DNA of 64,000 nt. It comes from Archegozetes longisetosus (lineage: Eukaryota > Arthropoda > Arachnida > Sarcoptiformes > Trhypochthoniidae). Below, piece after piece: positions 10,347-20,470 of the stretch. Under the pieces are notes generated by a model that saw only the letters and a list, made by a program, of their open reading frames with translations, made no database searches and had not been told where the DNA came from. The stretch's first letter is position 1; each line of letters starts with the position of its first letter. Location of the stretch: assembly GCA_018873245.2 (NCBI GenBank), contig JAEMBT020000007.1, forward strand, positions 4,833,129 through 4,897,128. The letters run 5' to 3'. A program made the position numbers and the translations under genes.

Positions 10347-11112
10347 ACAGAAGAAACTGCTCTGCTAGAAATTTCTTTCCAAGAGAAGTCCCGCGGCCGG
10401 TCAATACCCTTATTTATACCAACTCTTATCTTATTAACCTAATTATTGACAGATAAGAAGTTTTGGCAAATTGGATTCTTAAAGATGTTAAGTTGAAAAA
10501 ATCAGAAATTACTTAGAAAATTTTCTTATTCAATGTATTTTCGACGGTAAAAACAATTATCGACAAGTTATTTACAACCAAAAGTATTAATTTAGGACAT
10601 TCAAACTCATAATCGGCCTAATCTTTTGACTTTGTATTTAAAGAACTATTAATGGGATTTTTTATTTACTTTTCATGACAATAAATTAACAAAAATATAA
10701 ATTAGAAACGGGAATATAGCCGAGCAAATAGTTACCTGAACAGTTAACTAACTTAAATCTAATGAAATCTTTCATCTTTCTTTCAAAAATAACAAAATCT
10801 TATTATAGTAAAATTGGTAAATAATATTTCCTTATCAGTTAGTAATTGGGTTAACTTAGATAAGAATTTGCGCAAAGAAGATCGAATTTTATATTGTGTT
10901 TTAATGAATTATTCTAAAATCTTACAACTAAGTTAAGATATCCAGAAAATTTTTCCAATTTTGACAGGATTTCTAATTTACGAAAATTTATGAAAACTTA
11001 TTCTTATCAGTATCTAATTGAGATGAATAGATAAGAATAGGTATAAATACAGGTGTCGATCAACCGCGGTCATTCTCTTAAAGAGAAATCTCTAGGCGAG
11101 CAATTCTTCTGT
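10347..11112. mobile_element. MITE with long terminal inverted repeats, nested in the larger transposon
   Basis: The left end reads ACAGAAGAAACTGCTCTGCT, then AGAAATTTCTTTCC, CCGCGGCCGGTC and TTTATACC. The right end, inverted, reads ACAGAAGAATTGCTCGCCTA, then GAGATTTCTCTTT, CCGCGGTTGATC and TTTATACC. The inverted similarity extends well over 100 bp. AT-rich ATAATATATAT flanks both ends and would be the target duplication. It has no coding capacity. A half copy lies at 9238-9476. Confidence 0.8.
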
Positions 11113-11329
11113 AATAATATATATCTAGGATTGATCTTTAAAACTGAACATAAACCAAGTTAAATTTGGGCCCATTTTACACATATAAGTTTTTTTGACC
11201 AATTCTCTAGAGACTAGAGATAAAGATTGAAGTTTAGATCTCATTTCGAGTTTTGATCAATGATTTCTTTAAAGTATGTTTTCTCAGTGAACAAAACTTT
11301 GTATGAATGACATTTTGATCATATTTATT

Positions 11330-13324
11330 TTAAGGTTTGTTTTTACATTCTAATGAATTACATAAACAGTTTTCATTACAATTTTGGCCAACTTTTTTAC
11401 AATCACACAAACGAACGCATTTAGCTTTACAGCTACAATAAAATTGATTATTACTTTCTAACAAAGGCTGAATTTTTGATTTACTTTTAGAAACTTTTTG
11501 ATCTGAATTTGAATAAAATAAAATACTATAAAATTTAACATTTTTAGGTATCAAAACATATTTCAGTAAAATTTTTATATCGTCAAATTTAGCCTTTTTT
11601 AAAGGTAAATAACCATCATAAGCATTATTTAAGGTAGTAAAATCAAAATTTTCTATTATATCAGTCTTTACGAGATTTATTTCTAACTCAAAGTTTTCAG
11701 ATAACAGATTAGTTGTTGCAAAAATTCCTTTTTGTGTGAATTTAATTTTTCTAGTTTGTGTTAGCTTTTCAACATTATTAACTAATAATTTACCAAAAAA
11801 CTTTTTATACTCTTTAACTATTATGATAGGAGTTCCATCAGGTTCTAAATCATCAGTTAAAGGAAAATTCCAATAATTAATATTGAAGTTTACATCAGTT
11901 TCTCTAATAAGATTAACCCATTGAGAAGGGAAGCAAACCTTTTCTACTTTTAGTCTATTTTTCTCAATTCGGCCAAAATCCCGGTCACAATCTAAGTACA
12001 AGTGACCAGGAATCGGGTATATAATAGTGATTTCATCTATGATATTATTTTTTATTAAACTTCAATAATAAATCCAAATATATCTATTCTTATTTTGTGA
12101 GAAACAATTGTCTGAGAAAATGAAAAATTTTCTGAAATTTGATTTTCGATTCTTAATATAAAAATCTAAGCAAGAAATTGATTCATTTGGTCCTTTTCCT
12201 GCAAAGCTTTCAGAATATAAAAACATGTCTGCGGTTCCAGTTTTCATATCATGAATACAAAAATTGTGAATCCACAACTGTCTTAAATAATATTCACAAG
12301 AAACTTTTGTTAAGGGAAGGGGTAAATTCTTTTCAAAATCCATGGATATAGCACAAATACTATTATCAATCTTTACTAAACTTTTAATTTCATTTTGAAT
12401 TTCATAAAACTTATCTGATTCTGTTTGATGCTCTTCTAACTGCTTTTTGAAAATAATAGTTTCAGAATCAGATTCTGAAGATTTTATTTTCACGTTAAAA
12501 AGTTCACATTCACCGCAAATATCACTTCGAGGGAAGCCAAAGCCTATATTTGATTTCTTGAAGTAATGTAAAAAAATTCATATGAAACCACTTTTTCATA
12601 TTCATTATATAATTCGATGAATTTTCTATAAAGTTTCGCCACATTCATATCTGAAGATAAATATTTTCTATTTTTCCCTGATTTTGGCGAGTAATGACTT
12701 TCTCGAGCTGGCAAGTTATCAATAAAGTCTATGACGTCATCTAAAATTTCTTGAGGCAAACAGTTCCAGTTGTTGCCATGTTTTCCTCTCAAATCTTCAG
12801 AAATATCGCGATTTTTTAGTATTTTAGACACTAAACTACTTTTTTTTATTTGATGTAAACTAACAAAAGAATTTTTGCAAACTTTTTTCCTTACATGTTT
12901 TATTTCAATAAAATATTCAAAACTTTGCGATTTCGGTTTTTTGTTGTCATTTTCTGAGTCTGTGTTCCTTCTTCTTTTAATAGACACTGGAATTACTAAT
13001 CCTTTTAAATAGTCATTTTCTCTGTTATGATCATTACTTAATTTTTTAAAATATTGAAGAATAGTTTCTTTTTCACTAGAAGTAAAGTCTGCGATACAGT
13101 TTTTTGTACAACATATGTCAGAGTTTACTTCTTGAAGCAATGAATTAGAGTTTTCACAATTTTTCTCAGAAGGTCTCCTTTGGTTTGAAGTTTTGACTAA
13201 ATTTTGAATAGTTTTTTAACTGTATTGGAATTTTTTGCTGAAAGTGGAGTAAGTTTTGTAGAGTTAGGTGTCACAGATCCTTCAATTCCGAATAGATGTC
13301 TTCTTTTTTTTTAGCAAAAGGCAT
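11330..13324 (-). pseudogene. Arthropod DDE-type transposase (DUF7869-like) with C-terminal CXC Cys-rich domain
   Basis: Minus-strand reading starts MPFAKKKEDIYSELK at 13324. It passes a coding block at 13140-12544 with PARESHYSPKSGKNRKYLSS, then NIGFGFPRSDICGECELF, CAISMDFEKNLPLP, FCIHDMKTGTADMFLYSESF, FIFSDNCFSQNKN and PIPGHLYLDCDRDFGRIEK. It ends in a cysteine block with the spacing C-x-C-x3-C-x3-C-x-C-x4-G-x2-C-x3-C-x-C-x4-C (11440-11340), like the tesmin/TSO1 CXC domain. The SMDFE, SDN and GH...DRDFG...E blocks are the probable acidic catalytic positions. Damage is light: stops or frame changes in the first 180 bases, one frameshift near 12550 and one TGA near 12063. A fairly young death is inferred. 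The superfamily assignment is from memory. Confidence 0.75.
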
Positions 13325-14277
13325 ACTTTAAACTAATTGAATTATTTTATTTTACACTTAAATATTTTTACTGAAATATTATACTATATTGTTAACCCTT
13401 TGAAAACTATAACATCAAACTTTTGAAAATATTCAAAATTAACTTTTTGGCCTTAACAAATCACTTAAAATCAAAAATATCTCAAACTATCTTAAACAAA
13501 GTCAAAATCAAATGAAATCAAGTTTAGATATTTTGAAATAAAAGTGTTAAAGCTTAATGTTGAACATGTATGATTTGTACGCCTGAAACTTTAAGAACTT
13601 AATCCTTAATGTCTAGTCATGATGTCGTGAAAGAAACCTTTTGGGAATTCATTGATATCTTTTTCACTTTCTATAGTTTGGGTCTAGTTTTCATTTGGTT
13701 TATGTTCAGTTTTAAATATCAATCCTAGATATATTATATAGAGGGGGTGTGGGGGTCGGAGGCTTCTACCCCCTCCCATATCATCCCAATATATTCTGAT
13801 ATATTCATAACAAATCAATAAAAAATATTTCAATCCAACAAACTACCGCAAAATAAATAGAAAATACATAGTTTTTAATATTTTAATATATAAGATTAAA
13901 TACGTATTTTTAGACATATAATAGTAATGAATATTTAAAATTTAGTATACATAAGTATGGAATTATCATAGCTAATGCCACGGTTATAAACTGTACATAT
14001 TTACAAACAATATATAGATTGTAAAATAATTATTGTTATATGATTAATCCAAGTTTACATATTGTACAATTTGTTAAAGATATATCATTTCTTAAGAAGA
14101 TGTCTAACAACAATGTTATATAGAGAGGTAATATTTAAAATCGTAAAGATTAATGCCTAATAAAATTGTTGAATCATTTGTTGAGTAGTAATCGAAAAAT
14201 AATTTATCTTATCTAAGTGATAAGTAGGGTCTCAACTATTAATCTTTGTTGGAACTAATGGCAAGTGACAAAACTGG

Positions 14278-14345
14278 CTATAAAAGGCAAAAAAAATAAA
14301 GTTCTCCAGTCTTGATCTGCCTTCTTGCGAGTCGTGTTGTTGTCG
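14278..14345 (+). promoter_or_regulatory. TATA-like box followed by a GC-richer leader
   Basis: GGCTATAAAAGGC is a good core promoter match. The next 60 bases rise in GC (CAGTCTTGATCTGCCTTCTT, then GCGAGTCGTGTTG) within very AT-rich DNA. No downstream coding exon could be found, so it may be a dead promoter or chance. Confidence 0.25.
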
Positions 14346-14648
14346 TTATTGTTATTTGTCACACCAGAAATATTAACATTAGACTCTGAGATGTGGATTC
14401 CAGCATCGTTACTTATATTAACATTAATACTATTACAATTTTAATTATGATGTTTGTTCATTATTTATACTTTTAACTTCATCATTAAATCCAATTTGTA
14501 GCTATTTCTCAATTAAACCAATTAAATATTTCACAGTTAAAAAGTCTGAAAGAAAATATATCTTTAATAAAAAAATATTTAGATCAAATTAAAGATATTC
14601 GTTATGAAAATCTCAGAAATGCTTTCCTTTAAGTAAAATAAATCTTTT

Positions 14649-14870
14649 AATAATATTGTAAGTTAATAATTGCCAAAGTAAACTAATAAAGGTTAAACTT
14701 AGCAATACAGTCATTATTGCAATTATCGAATATCCATAATAATATTATTGTAATAATAAATAATAATAACTAAATAATATTGTAATAATTGCAAAAGTAA
14801 AGTAATAAAGGTAGTAAGTTAAACTTTTTGCAATACAGTCATCATAGGAATTATCGAATATCCATAGTAA
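14649..14870. repeat. Tandem duplication, 124-bp period
   Basis: AATAATATTGTA starts both units (14649 and 14773). Each contains TAATTGC..AAGTAAA, AATAAAGG, GCAATACAGTCAT and ATTATCGAATATCCATA in the same order. Confidence 0.7.
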
Positions 14871-16262
14871 TTATCGATATACAAAAGTTCAACTTCTAAT
14901 ATATATGATAATGTCCGATTAATCTCAATTCAAATAAATAAATCACTCGAGCCTTATTATTTGTTGCTAATTTAGCATTTCAGTTAGATTAACAATCAAA
15001 CAAAAAGTATTAGAAACCGAGACAATAGTTATGAGTAAAGCCTAACCGTTAGCCCTTAATTATAAGGTAACAATAAACATAATAGTTTAGAGATTGAAAA
15101 GTGACTTGAACTTCTAATAATTGGCCGGTCTCACTATAAACTTGGATGAAAAATTATTTTAGGAACAGTTTTTCCTAAAGATTTATATATAATTCACATT
15201 TACACTAAAGTTACATCAAAAATATAAAAACTTACATTTAGGATAATATATTCCAAATACAAATTCCAATACAATTAAATAACCAAATATTTGTGATTAG
15301 TTAACTTAACTAGACCGTTCAAAACAAGTACTTGAGTAAAACTAAGAGTTAGTAACTGCAATGCCGAGTAACTGTAACATAGCAAATATAGAGATAGTAA
15401 CCATGAATATTAACTTAATAATTATTAATAAATCAATAGATGGTGGTATGAGTACCTTCATAATGGTTTTAAAAACTTTAAAAGTTTTAATTTAAAAATA
15501 ATTTAGGGAAAAGGTGGAAGAATATAAAATTAATATATATGAAATTGAAATATAAGTTGATTACAGTAAATTTAACTGAATAAATTTTTACTTAACAATA
15601 TTAGATGAGAAAATTAGTTTTATAATAAAATTTTTAAACTTGAATTATTCATAAATTTAGCAATTTCCTTAAAAGGTTTAGACTTATATCAAAGATTTAG
15701 CTTTCAATCTATTGAAAATCAATTAAATCATTCTAAAAGTCCTTTCTAATAATTTACAAACATTTATTTTATAAGTTATCATAAATTATGAAATAGTTTG
15801 TAAAAGGATGGCTCTGAAACAAGTGAAATTTTAAAGTTTTTTACTTATTAATTATTCATCACTTTATTAACTTTACTTAGAGAAATGTAATAAAATCAAA
15901 TCATATTTATCCAAATATAATTTATTAACAACACTTATACTAATTATACATCAAATAAGCAAGATATTAATTTTTTTTACAATTAAACGCATTTAATTTG
16001 GATAATGGCGTACAGATTTTCAAAAAAATTTTCCAAAGCATTTTATTTTACAGTTGTTATAATAAGATCATTTCATAATATTTTACTATCTTATTATTCT
16101 TAAAATGTTTAAATTAATTAAAGTTTAAATTTTTCACAAAATATAATAATCACTAGATGGTAGTATGGGTTTCATAAGAATAAATCAAAGATAGACAAGG
16201 CAGGAAAGAAGTTTGACAAACCCTGGCTATCAATTATATAATATAAGATATAATTATTTGTT

Positions 16263-16480
16263 ATTATTGATACTGTACATTAATGCATAGGTGGGGCCCA
16301 CCCTCCGCCCCCACTCAACACTCCTAAAAGATTTGCGATTGAGGTTCTCGGCGGCGAAAAGTGACGCGAATGGGTTCGCTTTGTTGAGCCGTGATTTCAT
16401 AAGAGCAGATTTTTCAGCTCCATCCCCCGTATGGACGGAAGGATGAAACTCATTATCTTATAAATTGACTTTTCAACTGA
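16263..16480. other. GC-rich islet in AT-rich DNA, unidentified
   Basis: From GTGGGGCCCACCCTCCGCCC to CCATCCCCCGTATGGACGGA the base composition is sharply GC-rich compared with both sides. It lies just upstream of dispersed repeat copy 2. No reading frame or terminal repeat was recognised. It is probably a transposon fragment. Confidence 0.45.
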
Positions 16481-16545
16481 TCTATATGTATTTTTAACAC
16501 TGATTCCGAATATGAAATCCAAATTTATTTATATCAAATACTTTT

Positions 16546-16856
16546 CGAGATATTCGACCTTAAATATCTTATATCGAATTTTTCTACTTTAAGATTTTTT
16601 ATCATATGATATATAACTTCGATGTAGAATTTGACGCTGATTAAAATTATGAAACCCGTTTTTCGATATCTATAATATCCTTAGAGAAAATCGAAGATTC
16701 ATTTTAAACGTTTACTTTAAGGATATCTAGCGGATAAACTATAAGTTATACAGAGGTGGGCCCATTGACAATTTTAATCAGGATGATGACTTCTATTAAA
16801 ATATATCATGAGATCCCGGGTGTATGGACAGTCAGAATCCCATAGACTTACTTTCA
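16546..16856. repeat. Dispersed repeat, copy 2, abutting the duplication breakpoint
   Basis: Matches 7373-7680 in the same orientation (TTCGATGTAGAATTTGACGC, ACAGAGGTGGGCCCATTG, ATATATCATGAGATCCCG). It ends about 20 bp before the start of the duplicated hemopexin-gene segment. Confidence 0.75.
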
Positions 16857-16876
16857 TCGTGCTTTAGTAATTAGAA

Positions 16877-18342
16877 TAAAAACTTGATTCTTGAAGATGT
16901 CGATTCAAATTTATAGGCATTAGCGAGAAATTCACCGCTTATGACTCCCGAACCAACACAATCGTTTCAAACTCTGTTCAATTGTCCGCACAGTATTTAC
17001 TTGAATACTGAGTTCGAAACAATTGATGGATATCTCAAACATTACCAAAATTATACAGAACCAATACCTGCTAACAGAGAGAGTCGAATACCTGATAGAA
17101 GTAATGATAACACTCGAACTAATGTTACAAAATCAATTACCAACTCTATAGTAATGCCTCGACACAATCAATTATTTTAATATCACCAGAAACATGTACT
17201 ATAATATCTAGTGATACCAAAAAATGTAGTTAGTAGTGATAATGGTTTACAAAATTGAAACATTTGCATTTTGCTTACAGCAATTATAGCGTTTATTGTC
17301 TTCCTTGTTATTGTATTGACAATCTTTGGTAACAATAAGATATTTAATAAAAGAAACGATGAGTAGAAGAAAGTGAATGATAAGAGATCAGATACAGAGA
17401 TATTTCAAAAAGCGGATAAACCAAAGAAGGTCAGAAAGAAATGAGTGAATCAGTTCGATCAATTTCGTTGTCTAAGAGTACAAATAAAGAGCCATCGATT
17501 GATACAAATGAAGTTTTTAGTATCACTTTCGATCACGACGACGAACATAACGACAATAATGACATGAAAACCAATAGCAATGCAAGTGAAGAAGTGAATC
17601 GACAACTAGTTGAAAGAGTTGCTACTGAACCGTTTCTGATGACAAAACATCCATCATTAAAACCTGAAGAAAAACAATCTTTTTACTCGGATATTAAAGC
17701 ATAAACCAGAATCTGACTGACTCGATTTAAATCAATTTAAGATATTTTCGATCATAAGTGCACATTTTCTTTTGTGTTAAGTTATGAATGCTTAGTGCCT
17801 TTAAAGCAAATTTAAGCCTTTTCTAAACCTTTATTTGATTCTGTCAATAAGTAGTTATCAAAATTAATTATTAGAATTGATCGAATCTCTGGTAAAAAGT
17901 GTAGAAATACCTAGAGTAATAACTTTAGGCCAGTTTTAATGAGATAACGTGATAGGTGTTAGGCACAAATCAAACGCAATTAAAATGGTTTACAAGAATA
18001 GTAAATGAGAAAAATGGAGATAACTTCGCAAATATTTGAAGTTACAAAGTTAGGCGATTAGATAATATAAGGACATGAAAGAGTTTATGGTGCACAAACT
18101 CGCATAAAGATAACATTTGAAGGCACGGCTCACAAGTCCTTGTGTTGATTGGCTCATTAGATTGATTCAAAGTGGTCTTATTATTTGTTGATAACCCTTT
18201 AAATCATGACCAAAATCACTCATAATCAGCCAGTTTTCACTTGAACAATTTAATTAGAATAGATTACAAACAGATAAGTGTTAAGAGATAATATTGAAGA
18301 GGAGAAGTGTTGAAACGACGATTATTGTGCTTAAAATAGCTT
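16877..18342 (+). repeat. Segmental duplication, second copy
   Basis: Direct copy of 1004-2483. Divergence is uneven. The first part of the exon and 17150-17430 differ at roughly 8-12% with indels. 17431-17672 differs at about 6 sites in 240. The last 260 bp (about 18084-18342) differs at only 2 sites from 2225-2483. The copy ends sharply after TTAAAATAGCTT. Confidence 0.9.
16918..17703 (+). pseudogene. Duplicated last exon of the hemopexin gene, broken
   Basis: The exon starts after an intact acceptor (TTTATAG, then GCATTAGCGAGAAATTCACC), as in the parent at 1041. The reading follows the parent through TLFNCPHSIYLNTEFETIDG to TKSITNSI, then shifts frame near 17150. The membrane helix region (17265-17320) contains further disruption. 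The reading is restored for the tail from MSESVRSISLSKSTNKEPSI (17441) and ends early after a shortened EEKQSFYSDIKA. No hemopexin exons accompany it, so it could not make the parent protein alone. Confidence 0.85.
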
Positions 18343-18404
18343 TAAGTAATCGAGAAGCACTTATTGAATTAGTGTATTGTCTGATGTAATGATTAGGTTA
18401 TACG

Positions 18405-18605
18405 TCAAATGCAAATAGGTACGCATGAAAGATGCAATAATAGTAGTAGTAGAGAATCCCTATTGATTCCTTGAGCAATTCCTTTAGCAGCACCTAATTG
18501 TTGGCCTTGTAATTGGCTGCAGATATGACTTGCAATTAATTTGATTGCGACTCGTACCGTCTTTTTACTTTTAAATACTAGGCTGAATGACATTAAGTTA
18601 CTCAT
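18405..18605 (-). other. Unrecognised short reading frame with coding-like composition
   Basis: The minus strand opens with MSNLMSFSLVFKSKKTVRVA and continues IKLIASHICSQLQGQQLGAA, KGIAQGINRDS, then a Leu run and a stop. The middle (TVRVAIKLIASHICSQLQGQ) looks less like noise than most frames here. It sits just beyond the duplication end and upstream of, and opposite to, the two-pass gene. It may be an exon of a minus-strand gene or a fragment. I cannot assign a function. Confidence 0.2.
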
Positions 18606-18770
18606 TGTTTACAACTCTTTGCAACTAATGATAACTTGCATTATTGAAATCAATTCAATGATAATGAATTTGATGGACAAGTTTTTCCTCTGCTCAATAG
18701 TTTCACTTTGTTTAACATGTTAATTAGGTATTAGACTTATATGAGAAATTGTGTTTAATTGTTGTTTCAA

Positions 18771-19649
18771 ATGGCGATGGAGTCGAGGAATAGATCCATC
18801 ACTAACAAGGAATGCCTGAAGTCACTGATCAAACATAACTGTTGGAGTGCTATTATATTGGGAGCTATTATGCTCGCACTCGGATGTGTACTCAGGTCTG
18901 CAATATTTGACTCTTCGTCTTCAGCTACAGTCACCAGTAGTGGTAAGTATTTAATCTTAAATTTAAATTTTAAGTTTTCTGTTCTTCTTATTAGTTGTTT
19001 AATAATCTGATTGATTTTGATCAAACTTGACAAAGAAAAGAATCTATTTCTCAATAGATTGGTGTTGAGTGATAAAACTAAGACTATTTAAAAACTAGTA
19101 TTTTCTTCGAGAATATTCCTAAAACTGTGAAAAGATTGCTAAAATAGATTATTCACAAGTGATTTTGACTTAATTTATAATAAAATAGGTGATAACTTAA
19201 AAAGAGACAAGAAACAGAACCTCGTAACTATAAAGATAACTTAAGCTAATTAGGTGTTTTGGTCATATAATCTAATGCAAAGATTCATAGGTATGCTGTT
19301 CATACTAATTGGTGTCTTCATAATATGCATGGGACCATTTTCAGCAATATATGAAATCGTAACACTTAAGAACAGAATAAATGAAGAAGAGAGAGAAGGA
19401 GAGGTTGGTGTATCTCCTCGTCCACCATCAGATTCAAATCCGCCAACTTACGAACAAGTATTGACTGCATTGAAATCTCCGAGCGCTACATATCAAATGC
19501 GATATTATCCTCAAATACTATCGCCACAAAATCTATCCACAAACCCACCACAAAGACCTCCTCCACCTTCATACGAAGATATTATACGCGAAGGAACTAT
19601 TAGAAACATTGATACCAGTGAAAATACCAGGAGAATGACTATTGTGTAA
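18771..19649 (+). CDS. Small two-pass membrane protein with cytoplasmic PPxY motifs
   Basis: Two exons are proposed: 18771-18942 and 19291-19649. The donor is GTGGTAAGT and the acceptor is TTCATAGGTATG; both ends are phase 1 and join in frame as Gly. Exon 1 starts MAMESRNRSITNKE and carries a first helix (SAIILGAIMLALGCVL). Exon 2 begins with a second helix (MLFILIGVFIICMGPFSAIY), followed by a charged EEEREGE stretch and a Pro-rich tail with PPTYEQV and PPSYEDI. PPxY motifs typically recruit WW-domain proteins such as Nedd4-family ubiquitin ligases. This architecture is common in small trafficking adaptors, but I cannot name an orthologue. A start at 18777 is also possible. A small middle exon cannot be excluded, because the open frame around exon 2 extends upstream to 19254. 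Confidence 0.7.
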
Positions 19650-20202
19650 ATAATTGATATACTCATCGATCTATTGTTTGGTTTATAACTTATAGACCCA
19701 ATAAATGCGGAAAGCGCTTAACTCATTCAGATGCCAGTTATTCACTTGTTGATAACTTTGGACTTCAATCTTTCACTATATTTTTATAACGACTATTAGA
19801 TAATGAAGTCATAAAATTATATAATATTGACTAAAAGTTGAGTTTTGGTGACGCAAACCATAAAAAGGGCATTTTAGTGGAACTGATTAGAAATATTTTC
19901 AGTAAAATCTATATGCAATTAAGTTATACTATGCAGATATAATGTGATTGGTTGATTAACTTATTTAAATATGATTTATTCTTCTCACTTTGCTACTCCA
20001 TATAGATTTTCTCAGACATTAATTATATAAAACGTTATTATGAGAACGCTTCTTAACAAGTTGTTATAATCAGTAGATTTCCATTTCAAACACGTGTACA
20101 TTAGCTGTTAAGCTCTAACAGTTTAATTACAGGATTAATTAGAGACAAGATGTGGAAAGCATCAAATAAATCGTATAACAGACAAATAGGGGGGGACATA
20201 TG

Positions 20203-20437
20203 TACTTAAGCTATTTTTTCCACTGATAGCCGTCATCAAGTCTGGAAAGGGATTACAAACGAAATGTGTAGCAAAAAAAGGGCTGACTAAACAGGTATCC
20301 ATCTCTGGACAAAACTTAGATCTACTTTTAAATGACAAATTTACTGAATGAAAACCTGCAACCCTTGTCTTGTGATACAATAGTTTAATCCCTTTCCAGA
20401 CTTAATGACAACTATAAGTGAGAAAATAGCTTAAGTA
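20203..20437. mobile_element. MITE, 235 bp, with about 53-bp terminal inverted repeats
   Basis: The left arm 20203-20255 runs TACTTAAGCTATTTT to TCTGGAAAGGGATTA. The right arm 20386-20437 is its reverse complement with a handful of mismatches (TAATCCCTTTCCAGACTTAA to AAAATAGCTTAAGTA). The spacer is about 130 bp. No coding potential is seen. Confidence 0.85.
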
Positions 20438-20470
20438 TAGTTTCTTAAGTATAGTTTCTTATCTATAGTT
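20431..20470. repeat. Short tandem TTAAGTATAGTTTC repeats
   Basis: Two exact TTAAGTATAGTTTC units and a third altered one (TTATCTATAGTTTG) lie at the right edge of the 20.2-kb MITE. They may have arisen by slippage at its end. Confidence 0.7.

Larger units (their letters stand above)
10299..13777 (-). mobile_element. DNA transposon with terminal inverted repeats, degenerate, carrying a nested MITE
   Basis: The left end (10299, GGGAGAGGAGTAGAG, then ACCCCCTCTATATAATATAT) matches the reverse complement of the right end (13777 inward: GGGAGGGGGTAGAAG, then ACCCCCTCTATATAATATAT). After the MITE insertion, the left repeat resumes at 11113 with ATCTAGGATTGATCTTTAAA and AACTGAACATAAACC. The right end carries the same sequence inverted at 13698-13735. 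Removing the MITE gives an element of about 2.7 kb with one minus-strand transposase gene. No convincing target duplication was seen, so the exact outer ends are tentative. Confidence 0.7.
13778..16262. other. AT-rich intergenic DNA, no gene seen
   Basis: About 2.5 kb of strongly AT-rich sequence without a credible reading frame. It contains a tandem duplication near 14.7 kb and a TATA-like site near 14.28 kb, listed separately. Otherwise nothing is recognised. Confidence 0.6.
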
